Assembly (NCBI GenBank): GCA_011525785.1
Contig: WYBT01000028.1
Span: 1-64,000 of the forward strand
Length of the DNA: 64,000 nt
From: Planctomycetaceae bacterium
GTDB taxonomy: Bacteria > Planctomycetota > UBA1135 > GCA-002686595
Direction of reading: 5' to 3'
The notes beneath the pieces are model-generated. The model ran no database searches. It was not told where the DNA came from and saw only the letters and a list, made by a program, of their open reading frames with translations. Each line of letters begins with the position of its first letter. Position 1 is the first letter of the stretch. Positions 7,989 to 16,261 of the stretch are shown here, in pieces. The translations under genes and the position numbers were made by a program.

Positions 7989-10382
7989 TCACCGGCGGAT
8001 CCAGGTGAACGCCGCCGCGCCGGCATCCAGCGGCGCGCGACGCGGTTCGAATTGCCACGTGGAACCTTCGACGACCGTCGGCGCGAGCTCGATCTCCAGC
8101 ATCGGCCCGAGCGGCGCGGCGAGCGTGACAAGCCCTTCGGACGGCGCTGCGAACTCGCCCTCGGTCACCTGGGTCGAGTAGCCGTCGCGGCGCTCGAAGA
8201 CGCGGAACTTCACAATGCACTCGGTCCTCAGCGCGGGCCCGCCCAGCAACGCAAGGGACAGCTCGCCGCCGGGCTCGAGGTCGACGGTGGCGATTCGCCC
8301 GGGGTGCAGGCGCTCGTCGAGAACGAGGGGCGTCTCGCGGTGATGTTCGGCTGAGACCCCCACCGTCTCAGCCGCGGCAGGGATCCAACCCAGCCAGACC
8401 GCTCCAGAGGACTTCCGAACCGTTACGCCCCCCCCCTGCTCGAGCTTGACCGCCAAACCGCTGACGCCGCGACCTGAGCCCGCGTCGCGGGCGCGGATCT
8501 CCCACAGTTGGGCGGCGTCGATTCGCCACTCCACCTCACCATCGACCGGCGCCCAGAGCGAGTACGTCTGGCTGCCCAGCAAGTCAGCGACTCCCAGCGT
8601 CTGAAACTTGTTGTCGAAGTTGGCATGCAGCCGATACGGGCCCGTCGCAAGCCCAGCGAGCGTGCACCTGCCCTGCGAGTCGGTCCACGCCTGGCGTGCA
8701 GGAGGCGGGTTGCGACTCCAACCTGGATGAGACGTCGGGACACCTCCGTTGAGTGTGGGGTGCTCGGCGAGCGCGCGATGGTCCACTTCGGCCCAGGCCC
8801 GCACGCACATTCCAGGAACCCCGCGCCCTGACGTGTCGACCGTGCGCACCCGCGCGTCGTGCGCGCGCGCGACGCTCACTCGAAGCTCACCCGCATGAGA
8901 CAGCGCCGCGGCGATCGGGTGCAGCCGCGCGGGTACGTGCCCAGGCGCGAACACCAGAACCTGCGTGATGCGCTCGGCGAATGGGATGGCGACCCGTTCG
9001 CCCTCGCGCCGGACGTTCCTGGGTGACGGTCCCGCGTACTGGACGTCCACCACTGCCGCGAGCGGGCGACCAGCCTCGTCACTGATCGCCAGGCACAGCG
9101 GATCGTCGTCCGTGAGTAGGAGCTGGAGGTGCGTCAGCCCGCTGGTGAGCGTGACTCGCGCCTGCGCGAACTCCCCCTCGACGCCGCTCGCGAAGATCTG
9201 CAACGGAAGCTCCACCGGCGCCGCCAGCGACACGCGCTCGTCGCCGCGGCCTTCACACAGCTCGAGGTCTGGCAGGAAGTCGCTCTCGGCGCTGCTCGGG
9301 TCCACCTCCGCCCAGACCAGGACGTCGCGGGGCGTGGCGCCGTCCGCGCGTTGGAGGCGGATGAGCAGCTCGCCCAACTCGTACAGCGAAAGCTCGCCCC
9401 GGGACCGCAGATCGCTAGCGAGACAGCGCACGCGGGCGTGACTCGGCCCGTCGACGGCCAGTTCTGCCTGATCGTCGATGTGTGCAGGCAGCACCAGCGT
9501 TCCGTCGCCGTTGCTGACGCCCACGACGTGCGGGGGTAGCCAGAGCCTCGCACCCGCCAGCGGTCGCTTCGTCGTTGCGTGCAACACCCGCAGTGTCGCG
9601 CCTTCGAGGTCGGCGCGCTCGAGAATGACCAGGCGCTCCGCGCTCGGCTCGTCAGCCTCGCTCGAGCCGATCAGGCTTCGACGACTGGGCACGAAGCCAG
9701 CCGCGTGCACGCAGAGCTCGCCGGCAGCGACGCCGATCGACTCGAGCAACGCGCTCCCGGTGACGTCCGTGAACCTCGCGACGGCCGGCGTCTGATTCCA
9801 CTCGGAGGCCCGATCGAGTTGCAGCGGCAGCCACGCAACGTCCGCGCCCACGATCGGACTTCCGTCGGGATCGGTCACTCGCACACGGAGGTCCCGACGG
9901 CGCCCGACCCACACAACCGCTCGCTCGTCCGCCACCAATTCGAGCCGCTGGTCGATAGCCGCCCAGCCGTCCGTCTCCGCGACCACACGCCAGCGTCCGG
10001 GTGGAACCGGGATCGGCTGATTCACGTCCTCGACCTGAAAACCGATTCGCGCTCCGACGCGCTCGACGGACTCCAGGGCCCAGCGAGTTCCCGTGGGCGT
10101 CGCGCCGTCAGGAAAAACGCATAGCGTCAAGCTCGCAGCGGCGACAATCGCGCGTGCGAGTGGCTCCGGAGGAGCGGCGTTGGGAGTCGCCACCGACTCT
10201 CGCGCGGAGTCCGTCAACAGCTCTACCTCCGACAGCCCGTCCGCGGTTCGGCCCGCGGCTCCGGACGGCGAAGGCGCCTCGCGCTCGACTTTCGCGGAGA
10301 GCCAGACGATCAGGGCCACGACCAACACCGCCGCGAGCGTCAGCGCCAACGCCGGTTTTTTGTCGATCGTGGCCACGGGCAA
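7989..10382 (-). CDS. Membrane-anchored protein with carboxypeptidase-regulatory-like repeats
   Basis: 797 aa, exported and N-terminally anchored: a hydrophobic helix (about residues 10-29) follows the first charged residues, then a Ser/Pro/Ala-rich linker. The rest looks like a string of transthyretin/carboxypeptidase-regulatory beta-sandwich modules, with tell-tale phrases such as RVRVTDPDGSPIVGADV, VDTSGRGVPGMCVRAWAEV and GRGVSGLAVKLEQGGG. Such modules are structural or adhesive; no catalytic motif is visible. The start is uncertain: TTG at 10382 or GTG at 10376, neither with a good ribosome binding site. It is the last gene of the operon that begins at 12342 and follows the small secreted protein by 16 bp. 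A shorter relative is at 44564-46018. Confidence 0.65.
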   Translation of the reverse strand: MPVATIDKKPALALTLAAVLVVALIVWLSAKVEREAPSPSGAAGRTADGLSEVELLTDSARESVATPNAAPPEPLARAIVAAASLTLCVFPDGATPTGTRWALESVERVGARIGFQVEDVNQPIPVPPGRWRVVAETDGWAAIDQRLELVADERAVVWVGRRRDLRVRVTDPDGSPIVGADVAWLPLQLDRASEWNQTPAVARFTDVTGSALLESIGVAAGELCVHAAGFVPSRRSLIGSSEADEPSAERLVILERADLEGATLRVLHATTKRPLAGARLWLPPHVVGVSNGDGTLVLPAHIDDQAELAVDGPSHARVRCLASDLRSRGELSLYELGELLIRLQRADGATPRDVLVWAEVDPSSAESDFLPDLELCEGRGDERVSLAAPVELPLQIFASGVEGEFAQARVTLTSGLTHLQLLLTDDDPLCLAISDEAGRPLAAVVDVQYAGPSPRNVRREGERVAIPFAERITQVLVFAPGHVPARLHPIAAALSHAGELRVSVARAHDARVRTVDTSGRGVPGMCVRAWAEVDHRALAEHPTLNGGVPTSHPGWSRNPPPARQAWTDSQGRCTLAGLATGPYRLHANFDNKFQTLGVADLLGSQTYSLWAPVDGEVEWRIDAAQLWEIRARDAGSGRGVSGLAVKLEQGGGVTVRKSSGAVWLGWIPAAAETVGVSAEHHRETPLVLDERLHPGRIATVDLEPGGELSLALLGGPALRTECIVKFRVFERRDGYSTQVTEGEFAAPSEGLVTLAAPLGPMLEIELAPTVVEGSTWQFEPRRAPLDAGAAAFTWIRR

Positions 10383-10398
10383 CAGTGTAGAGGTCGTG

Positions 10399-10812
10399 CT
10401 ACTTCGGCTGCGGGAGAGGCGAGTAGTTGTAGGTTCCAGACGCCCCGCCGGCGCCGTGGCCGTCTTTCACCGTGACCGACCCTCCCGTGGGCACACCAAC
10501 CGACGACGAACTGTCTTTGTTGATCGTCGTGGTGGACACGACAGCGCCCTCCGAGTTCTTGACTTCGACAGTCACAGTGGAGTTCCCGTTGTTGCTCACC
10601 GTGCACGTACCTGCCGCCGGCGCGCCGTTGACGACGGTTTGTGATCCACCGGCGCCAACGCTCCAGTTGCCACCACCGCCGCCTCCCTGCGGTGAAGCTG
10701 CTTCCGCGCGTTGTGACAAGAACGATGGGCCGACGGCGACGAGCGCAAGAACGAACAGGCTCGTGAGAAGGAGCAGCCATTTTCTGGACGATTTCGCAAC
10801 TGCGGTGTTCAT
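10399..10812 (-). CDS. Small exported Gly/Ser-rich beta protein, unknown function
   Basis: 137 aa. A basic start (KSSRK) and a strong hydrophobic helix (13-30, ending AEAA) form a signal peptide or anchor. A Gly-rich stretch (QGGGGGGNW) follows, then an alternating Thr/Val/Ser/Asn beta-rich domain with one Cys (GTCTVSNNGNSTVTVEV). The fold looks like a small Ig-like or fibre subunit, but no family is recognised. The start is well supported: ggaggt at 10816-10821 precedes the ATG, and the ATG overlaps the upstream gene's TGA in an ATGA, which implies translational coupling. It is the third gene of the sigma-linked operon. Confidence 0.7.
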   Translation of the reverse strand: MNTAVAKSSRKWLLLLTSLFVLALVAVGPSFLSQRAEAASPQGGGGGGNWSVGAGGSQTVVNGAPAAGTCTVSNNGNSTVTVEVKNSEGAVVSTTTINKDSSSSVGVPTGGSVTVKDGHGAGGASGTYNYSPLPQPK

Positions 10813-11638
10813 TGGACCTCCGAACTGGCCCGCGCGAGCAGGTCGACTTCGCGAGTGCGCGTCGCACCGCGGCCGGGGTGGCGGGGCCCACGGCCGTGAA
10901 GACAGGTCCGAACGAGTTCTCGAAAGTTCGCACGAGATCTTTGGAATTCGAAGTACTTCCGCCTACGCGAAGTCGAGGCCCGGGAGCCCGAATCGAGAAT
11001 GGGACGAACCGTCGAGTCGCAGTTGCCAGCGCTGACAATGTCCAAGCGCGCGTCGATGGCTGGGGCGGAGCAACGCACGTAGCCGCGCAAGCGCGGGAGG
11101 CCTCGGCGCTCGAGACCGCCCCGGGCATCGATGACGAGGTCGGGCGAGCTCGCGCGCACGAGTCGGGCGCTCACCCGTTCGTGGACGAGCGAGCTGCGCG
11201 GGTGGCTCTCCAGGTCGTCGCGGGGGATCTCGTTGGCGGCTTCACTCGTGCGCAGAACGCGCGAGTTGCGCGGGTTGAGGCGCCCGCTGTCGAGCCGCCG
11301 CACGCCGAAGCCGACGGCAAACACTCCGCCTGCTGCAGGCCTCACGCGCGTGTTCCGGCCCACGTCAGGCTGGCCGGCATTCGCGACCAAGTGGAACGCC
11401 TCGATGGGCTCACAATGGCGAGTCCAGCGCAGCATCGGGGCCAGCTCCTCGCGTTGGGCGCGGTCGATTTCCTGCCGCGCCACCGGCGTCCGGCGCTCTT
11501 GCGTGCTGCTCACAGCGCTGTCGAGCGAGTCCCGGCCACGGGGGAGTCCGGCGCGGTGCGCCGAGCCCGATCGGGGCCGGTCCTTTCGGCCAGCAACTCG
11601 ATCTGACTGGCGCTCGGCGCCGTGTGGCTGGCAGTCAT
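10809..11638 (-). pseudogene. Frameshifted gene of unknown function (possible -1 programmed frameshift)
   Basis: A perfect aaggaggt (11644-11651) precedes an ATG at 11638 that overlaps the upstream gene's TGA. That frame runs only 42 codons with strong GC3 coding bias and stops at 11510-11512. The -1 frame is open throughout and continues with coding-like codon use to a TGA at 10809-10811. That TGA is again coupled to the next gene by ATGA. Joining the two frames, for instance at the C5 run (minus strand of 11540-11544, TCC CCC G), gives about 276 aa. The product is charged and largely helical (QEIDRAQREELAPMLRWTRH), without transmembrane segments, and matches no family I know. It may be an assembly indel, a real pseudogene, or programmed slippage. 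Confidence 0.5.
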
Positions 11639-12342
11639 TGCGGACCTCCTTGCCGATCGAGGAGCGTCTCGTGCGGGGTTGCGCGCTCGCTCGAGTCATC
11701 GGCGGCAGCGCCCGCAAGGGCGGCATGGAAAGGAGACGTGGCGCGCATCAGCGTCGCGAGCGCCTGCCTGACGTGCCGGGACTGCTCGGCGGTCAGTGGT
11801 CGACCTTTGCGCGCGGGCGGGTCTGGGCTGGAGAGGAGCTCGACGAAGGTGCGGCGAACGTCGTCGGGCAAGCGGTTGAAATTGGCCATGGCGGCCCGCG
11901 CCTGGTTCCACTCCAGCCCCAGGTTGTCGGCAAGCCACCCGGCGAAACTCTCGCGCTCCGCAAGCGGCGAAATCCCACCGGACAGCGAGGAAGACGCGTC
12001 CTTCTGGGCTCGCTCCAGCGCACGGATCGACCCATCAATCGCATGGTCGATGTGGCCTCGGACCCACGCCGGGATCTCGTCGTGACTGCAGTCGGCGGTG
12101 AGGCGCTCACGCGCGAGTGGCGGATGCAGCGACGACGAGATTCGCGCACGCGCCGCTCGCCAAACTTGGTCGATCTCGAGCAGGAGCGCTCGTTCGCGCA
12201 CCCGCCGCGCGACCCAGGCGTACAACTCCGGCCCATCGCGATCTGCGGATGCGGACTGGCGCGAGAGCGCTTTCGCGCCCCCGGGTCCCGGCGAATCCCC
12301 GTGGCCTTCGTCCGCAGGCAGGTGTTCGGGGCGAGTACTCAA
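11635..12342 (-). CDS. Helical cytoplasmic protein, first gene of sigma-linked operon
   Basis: About 235 aa from a TTG at 12342, chosen because gtggag lies 8 bases upstream; the frame is open further but that part overlaps the sigma-factor region and looks non-coding. The sequence is helical, with ELYAWVARRVRERALLLEIDQVW, then IPAWVRGHIDHAIDGSIRAL, and a late FNRLPDDVRRTFVELL that faintly resembles the LPxxxRxxFxL start of sigma region 4. No HTH can be defended. The stop overlaps the next start (CAATGA). The gene is divergent from an ECF sigma factor, so a regulatory partner such as an anti-sigma-like or sigma-like protein is possible, but this is speculation. Confidence 0.5.
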   Translation of the reverse strand: MSTRPEHLPADEGHGDSPGPGGAKALSRQSASADRDGPELYAWVARRVRERALLLEIDQVWRAARARISSSLHPPLARERLTADCSHDEIPAWVRGHIDHAIDGSIRALERAQKDASSSLSGGISPLAERESFAGWLADNLGLEWNQARAAMANFNRLPDDVRRTFVELLSSPDPPARKGRPLTAEQSRHVRQALATLMRATSPFHAALAGAAADDSSERATPHETLLDRQGGPQ

Positions 12343-12743
12343 CGACTGAACTCCACGGAAACTGTTCAGCGCAGACAAGGCGCGTAGCGGTTGGCCTCGA
12401 GGAGGTCGGGGTACGAGGCAGAAGTTCGGGTACGTGACCAGCTCGCGCACGATTCGAAACGTACTGCGGCCTCGGTGGGCTATCGACGTCGTCGCCGATC
12501 GAACGGCGAAGTTCTCAGAATTGGGCTGGCTCCGTTGTGACCAGCGCGGGCAAGCCGATGCGGATTCCCCATTCGCACTTCCGAAGATTGACGTTGGATT
12601 GCGTGAGAGATGCGCCGCAGCAGGTCGGATCTTTGAGGGAACGTCGGCCGTTCGCGCTATCCCTTGCGAAGAGACCTTGCGGCGCACTCGTACTGACTCG
12701 TCTACCAGCGGAAACCGGACGGACACTCGAGGGGTCGAATCCC
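12343..12743. other. Divergent promoter region of the sigma factor and its operon
   Basis: About 400 bp between the proposed starts of the minus-strand operon and the ECF sigma factor. Frames on both strands are open but lack consistent coding bias. It contains relatively AT-rich patches near 12350-12365 and 12530-12600, including attgacgttgg near 12588. No convincing ECF-type GGAAC/CGTC promoter pair was found. Confidence 0.35.
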
Positions 12744-13256
12744 GTGCGCGACAGCGATCGAACGAACCCCGCAGGCCCCGGACTCGACAACGAGCGCTGG
12801 CGGACGCTGCGCGCTGGAGCTCGCCGTCGCCTGAGCCATTGGCGCGGCATCGAAGTCGATGTCGACGATCTGATCGCGGAGTCGTGGCTCGTGCTCGCGC
12901 AACGCGGCGCCCTCGACACATGCGACGCCCAGCTGCTCGAACGTATCGTCACCATCGCGCGAGGACGCGCGGTCGACTCAATCCGGCGCAGATCGATGCG
13001 ACGCGGCGGCGACAGTCCGGAGCTGCTGGAGGCCGCTGACTGCGCCACGGCGTCGCCCTCCGGCTCGGGCCCCCTGCAGCGCGACTTGCTGAGGCGGCTC
13101 GCGCCGCAGCAACGCGCTGTCATCTTCCTGCGCCACGGCCTGGGCCTGGAGTTCGAGGCAATCCGGAACGTTCTCGGACGCCGCTCGACCCACGCCGTTC
13201 GATGTCTGCACTCGCGATCCAGACGGACACTGATCGAGTTGGCGATTTCGAAGTGA
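12744..13256 (+). CDS. Small ECF-type RNA polymerase sigma factor
   Basis: 170 aa from a GTG at 12744, with gagggg upstream; a longer frame opens at 12537 but its extra residues look non-coding. Region 2 is recognisable in VDVDDLIAESWLVLAQRG and the following RIVTIARGRAVDSIRRRS, the DNA-melting and -10 recognition helix ending in the usual Asp-x-x-Arg-Arg type. Region 4 is LAPQQRAVIFLRHGLGLEFEAI then LGRRSTHAVRCLHSRSRR, a helix-turn-helix for -35 binding. It is divergent from the four-gene minus-strand operon, which it probably controls. No zinc anti-sigma factor (HxxxCxxC) is visible nearby, as is common for planctomycete ECFs. Confidence 0.7.
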   Translation: MRDSDRTNPAGPGLDNERWRTLRAGARRRLSHWRGIEVDVDDLIAESWLVLAQRGALDTCDAQLLERIVTIARGRAVDSIRRRSMRRGGDSPELLEAADCATASPSGSGPLQRDLLRRLAPQQRAVIFLRHGLGLEFEAIRNVLGRRSTHAVRCLHSRSRRTLIELAISK

Positions 13257-13512
13257 GTTCGAGGTCTGCCGCCGGCCAAATGAGCAGGATCTGGTCTTCG
13301 GCAAGCACCCTCAGCGGCGCCTCGCCACAGCGTGCCTCGTCGGAGCGCCGGTCGCGTCGCCGAACAACGAGTGAGAGCGTCGGCGGAGACTCTCCCGGAC
13401 TCTCTCTCGCCCGCGCCGCGCACTCGCCGCGAAGTTCGCCCGGGCGCCTCACTCGCACACATTGCAGGCCAGCGCCGTTGTCCCCAGACCGTGCGAGGCG
13501 GATCATCCGTCG

Positions 13513-14553
13513 ATGCCCCACTTCGACCCTTCGGCCGCCGCCCAGCCCGGCAGCGGCATCTACGGCCTGCCCAGCACCCGCGACGAGGCCGGCGTCCACG
13601 TCCTGCCCGTTCCGTTCGACGCCACGGCCTCGTACCGCAAGGGCGCCTGGATGGGCCCCGACGCGGTCGCCGCCGCGAGCCGGCAGGTCGATCTGTTCGA
13701 CGCCTTCACCGGGCGGCCCTACGAGGCCGGGATCTGGCAGGCCGAGCCGCTGCCGAACGCGCTCGAGCTCAACCAGGAGGCCTCGCGCCTCGCCGACGGG
13801 ATCATCGCCGCCGGCGGCGACCTGAACGCAGCGGGGCACCTGCGCGCGGACCTCGCCCGCGTGAACGCGATCGGCGCTGAACTCAACGAGCTCGTCCGCA
13901 AGGCCACGCGCCAAGTCCTCGAGCTCGACAAGCTGCCGGTGCTGCTCGGCGGCGATCACTCGACGCCCTTCGGCGCGATCCAGGCCTGCGCCGAGCGCCA
14001 TCCGGGACTGGGCGTGTTGCACTTCGACGCGCACGCCGACCTGCGCGTCGCCTACGAGGGCTTCGAGTGGTCGCACGCCTCGATCATGGAGAACGTCACG
14101 CGCCGCCTCCCGAAGGTCGCGCGCCTCGCACAGGTCGGCATCCGCGACTTCTCCGAGGACGAGTACGAGCTCTCGCGCCGCTCGAAGGGCCGCATCGTCA
14201 CGCTCTACGACCGCGAATGGCAGCGCGCGCGCCTGGCGGGCGGCGACGAGGTGCTGCGCATCGTGCGCGAGCACCTGAGCACGCTCCCCGAGCACGTCTA
14301 CGTCTCCTTCGACATCGACGGCCTCGACCCGGCGCTGTGCCCGAGCACCGGCACGCCCGTGCCCGGCGGCCTCTCGTGGGCCGACGCGATGCTGTGGCTC
14401 GAGGAGCTGGCCCTCAGCGGCAAGCGCGTCGTCGGCCTCGACCTCAACGAGGTCAACCCCGGCCACGACGTCGAGGGCGACAGCTGGGACGCGATGGTCG
14501 GCGCGCGGCTGCTCTACCGCATGATCGGCGTGGCCTTGATGACGCGGCGCTGA
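13513..14553 (+). CDS. Ureohydrolase family protein (agmatinase/arginase-like)
   Basis: 346 aa from the ATG at 13513 (MPHFDPS); the open frame begins at 13462 but the extra residues look untranslated. The binuclear manganese site of the family is complete: His149 (LLGGDHS), Asp172, His174 and Asp176 (HFDAHADLR), Asp267 and Asp269 (SFDIDGLDP). The substrate loops SHASIM and STGTPVPGGLSW are typical of agmatinases rather than arginases. The likely reaction is hydrolysis of agmatine to putrescine and urea. Other guanidino substrates such as guanidinobutyrate, or formimidoylglutamate, cannot be excluded. It stands alone: the neighbours are a sigma factor and a radical SAM protein. Confidence 0.85.
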   Translation: MPHFDPSAAAQPGSGIYGLPSTRDEAGVHVLPVPFDATASYRKGAWMGPDAVAAASRQVDLFDAFTGRPYEAGIWQAEPLPNALELNQEASRLADGIIAAGGDLNAAGHLRADLARVNAIGAELNELVRKATRQVLELDKLPVLLGGDHSTPFGAIQACAERHPGLGVLHFDAHADLRVAYEGFEWSHASIMENVTRRLPKVARLAQVGIRDFSEDEYELSRRSKGRIVTLYDREWQRARLAGGDEVLRIVREHLSTLPEHVYVSFDIDGLDPALCPSTGTPVPGGLSWADAMLWLEELALSGKRVVGLDLNEVNPGHDVEGDSWDAMVGARLLYRMIGVALMTRR

Positions 14554-14633
14554 GTCGGGCGGCGCGGCCCGCGGAGTTTCGTGAACCGCCTCGAGAGTCG
14601 ACGGCATCCAGCGCCTCGGGAGAAGGCGCTGGC

Positions 14634-16250
14634 ATGACGGCCCGCAAGCGAATCGTGCTCTACAACCCGAGCCTCGCCGAGGGGCGCGGGGGCTTCCCCG
14701 TTTCGCGGGACCAGCTCCCACTCTCGCTGATGTCGATCGGCGCGTGGCCGGACCGCGAGGGCTATGAGGTCGTGATCGTCGACGCCAACCTCGGCGATCC
14801 GGGGCTGAGCAAGCGCCGCGTGGTGGAAGCTTGTGAGGGCGCGCTGCTGTACGCGACGACCGGCATCCTCGGCGGTCAGGTCGCGGACGGGCTCGCCTGC
14901 TCACGCGCGGTGCGCGCCGCCCACCCGCGGCTGCCGAGCTTCATCGGCGGCTGGTGGGCCTCGGTCGTGCCGGAACTCCAGCTCGCGACCGGACTCTACG
15001 ACGCCGTGAGCCTGGGCCAGGGCGAACTCACGTTCCTCGACCTGGTGCACGCCGTCGAGTGCGGCGCGCCGCTCGAGGAGGTCCCCGGGCTCGCGCTGTG
15101 GCGCGATGGCGCGCTCGTGCGCACGGCGCCGCGGCGCGTCGAGGGCTGGGACAAGCTGCTGAATCCGCCCTGGCATCTGATCGACCTCGCGCAGTACCGC
15201 GACGCACAGCTGAGCGGGCGCAGCGCGCGCGAGGCCGCGCGCATGATCACACCGCCGGGATTCAACGGGCGCGCCGTGTGGGGCATCACCTACTGCTCGA
15301 GCTTCGGCTGCCCCGAGCCCTGCGCGTTCTGCTGCTCGCCGCTGGTCAGCGGCATGCGTTGGCAATCGATGCCGGCCGCTCGAATGCTCGACGATCTGCT
15401 CGGGCTGCACGAACGCTGGGGCTTCGACTGCGTGCGCTTCTACGACGCCAACTTCGGCGTGCACGAGCCGCGCGTGCGCGAGTTCTGCGAGGGGCTCGCC
15501 GCGCGCGGCACGCCATTCGAGTGGCACGCGATGATGCAGACCTTCTCGCTGCTGCGCTGGAAGCCGCAGACGCTCTCGGTGCTGCGCGACGGAGGCCTGT
15601 ACCACGCGCTGGTCGGCGCAGAGACCGGCGACGCCGGCATGCGCGACGCGATCGGCAAACACTCGCAAGAGGGCGACAACCTGCGCACCGCCGAGCTGCT
15701 CGAGCGCCTGGGCATCGCGTCGCTGTTCACCTACATCGTCGGCTACCCGGACGAGGACGAGGCCTCGATGATGCGCACGCTCGACGAGTGCCGGCGCATC
15801 GCGGCGACCTGCTCGCTCGCGCGCGCGATGCCCTGGCCCTACCGCCCCATCCCGGGCACGGAGTTCTACGCCCGCGCGCTCGAGCTCGGTTTCCAGCCGC
15901 CGCGCACGCTCGAGGATTGGGGCCGCGTGGGCGAGTACCACCTGTGGGAGAAGGAGTGCTGGCCGAACCAGATCCCGCGCTCCGTGCAGGTAGCGCGCCA
16001 GACGCTGGAGCACTACGTCTCGCTCTCGCTGGGGCTTGTGCGCGGCCGGATCGGCGGATGGGAGCGACGGGCGCTCGCGCGCGTGCGTTCGGGCGACTTC
16101 CGCTTCGCGCGCGCCGAGGCGCGCCTGTTCACGCTGTGCCACCGAGCGGCGAGCGCGCTCGGCCTCGAGCGCCTCGCGCGCCGCGACATCCACGCCGGGA
16201 TCCAGACCAGCCGCATGCCGCGACGCAGCGCGTCGTCACCGATGGGATGA
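14634..16250 (+). CDS. B12-binding-domain radical SAM protein
   Basis: 538 aa from the ATG at 14634, which has gggagaagg upstream. The N-terminal 150 residues form a Rossmann-like cobalamin-binding domain (IVLYNPSL, YEVVIVDANLGD, FIGGWWASVVPEL). The radical SAM barrel has C226-PEP-C230-AF-C233, the 4Fe-4S/S-adenosylmethionine motif. Downstream strands such as ALVGAETGD and TYIVGYPDEDE fit Elp3-type barrels. The B12 domain lacks a DxHxxG motif, as in many members of this group. Such enzymes methylate unactivated carbons or rearrange lipids and natural products; the substrate here is unknown. It converges on a SPASM radical SAM gene only 11 bp away. Confidence 0.85.
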   Translation: MTARKRIVLYNPSLAEGRGGFPVSRDQLPLSLMSIGAWPDREGYEVVIVDANLGDPGLSKRRVVEACEGALLYATTGILGGQVADGLACSRAVRAAHPRLPSFIGGWWASVVPELQLATGLYDAVSLGQGELTFLDLVHAVECGAPLEEVPGLALWRDGALVRTAPRRVEGWDKLLNPPWHLIDLAQYRDAQLSGRSAREAARMITPPGFNGRAVWGITYCSSFGCPEPCAFCCSPLVSGMRWQSMPAARMLDDLLGLHERWGFDCVRFYDANFGVHEPRVREFCEGLAARGTPFEWHAMMQTFSLLRWKPQTLSVLRDGGLYHALVGAETGDAGMRDAIGKHSQEGDNLRTAELLERLGIASLFTYIVGYPDEDEASMMRTLDECRRIAATCSLARAMPWPYRPIPGTEFYARALELGFQPPRTLEDWGRVGEYHLWEKECWPNQIPRSVQVARQTLEHYVSLSLGLVRGRIGGWERRALARVRSGDFRFARAEARLFTLCHRAASALGLERLARRDIHAGIQTSRMPRRSASSPMG

Positions 16251-16261
16251 AGCGCTTGCGC

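Noticed and set aside
8035..8060. tRNA-like T-loop (cggttcgaattgcc)
   Set aside because: The flanking bases do not form the T stem, there are no matching acceptor or anticodon arms, and it lies inside a coding sequence.
10812..11606. 264-codon open frame on the plus strand
   Set aside because: It mirrors the minus-strand gene, has no ribosome binding site and shows antisense-type codon composition, while the minus strand has perfect coupled Shine-Dalgarno/ATGA junctions at both ends.
12725..12755. Second tRNA-like T-loop (ggggtcgaatcccg)
   Set aside because: The loop starts with G instead of T, no 5' acceptor strand complementary to gcgcgac is found about 70 bases upstream, and it overlaps the sigma-factor start region.
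14067..14633. Upstream extension of the B12 radical SAM gene
   Set aside because: The extra 189 codons overlap the agmatinase-family gene in another frame and are arginine/histidine-rich; the ATG at 14634 has a good ribosome binding site.
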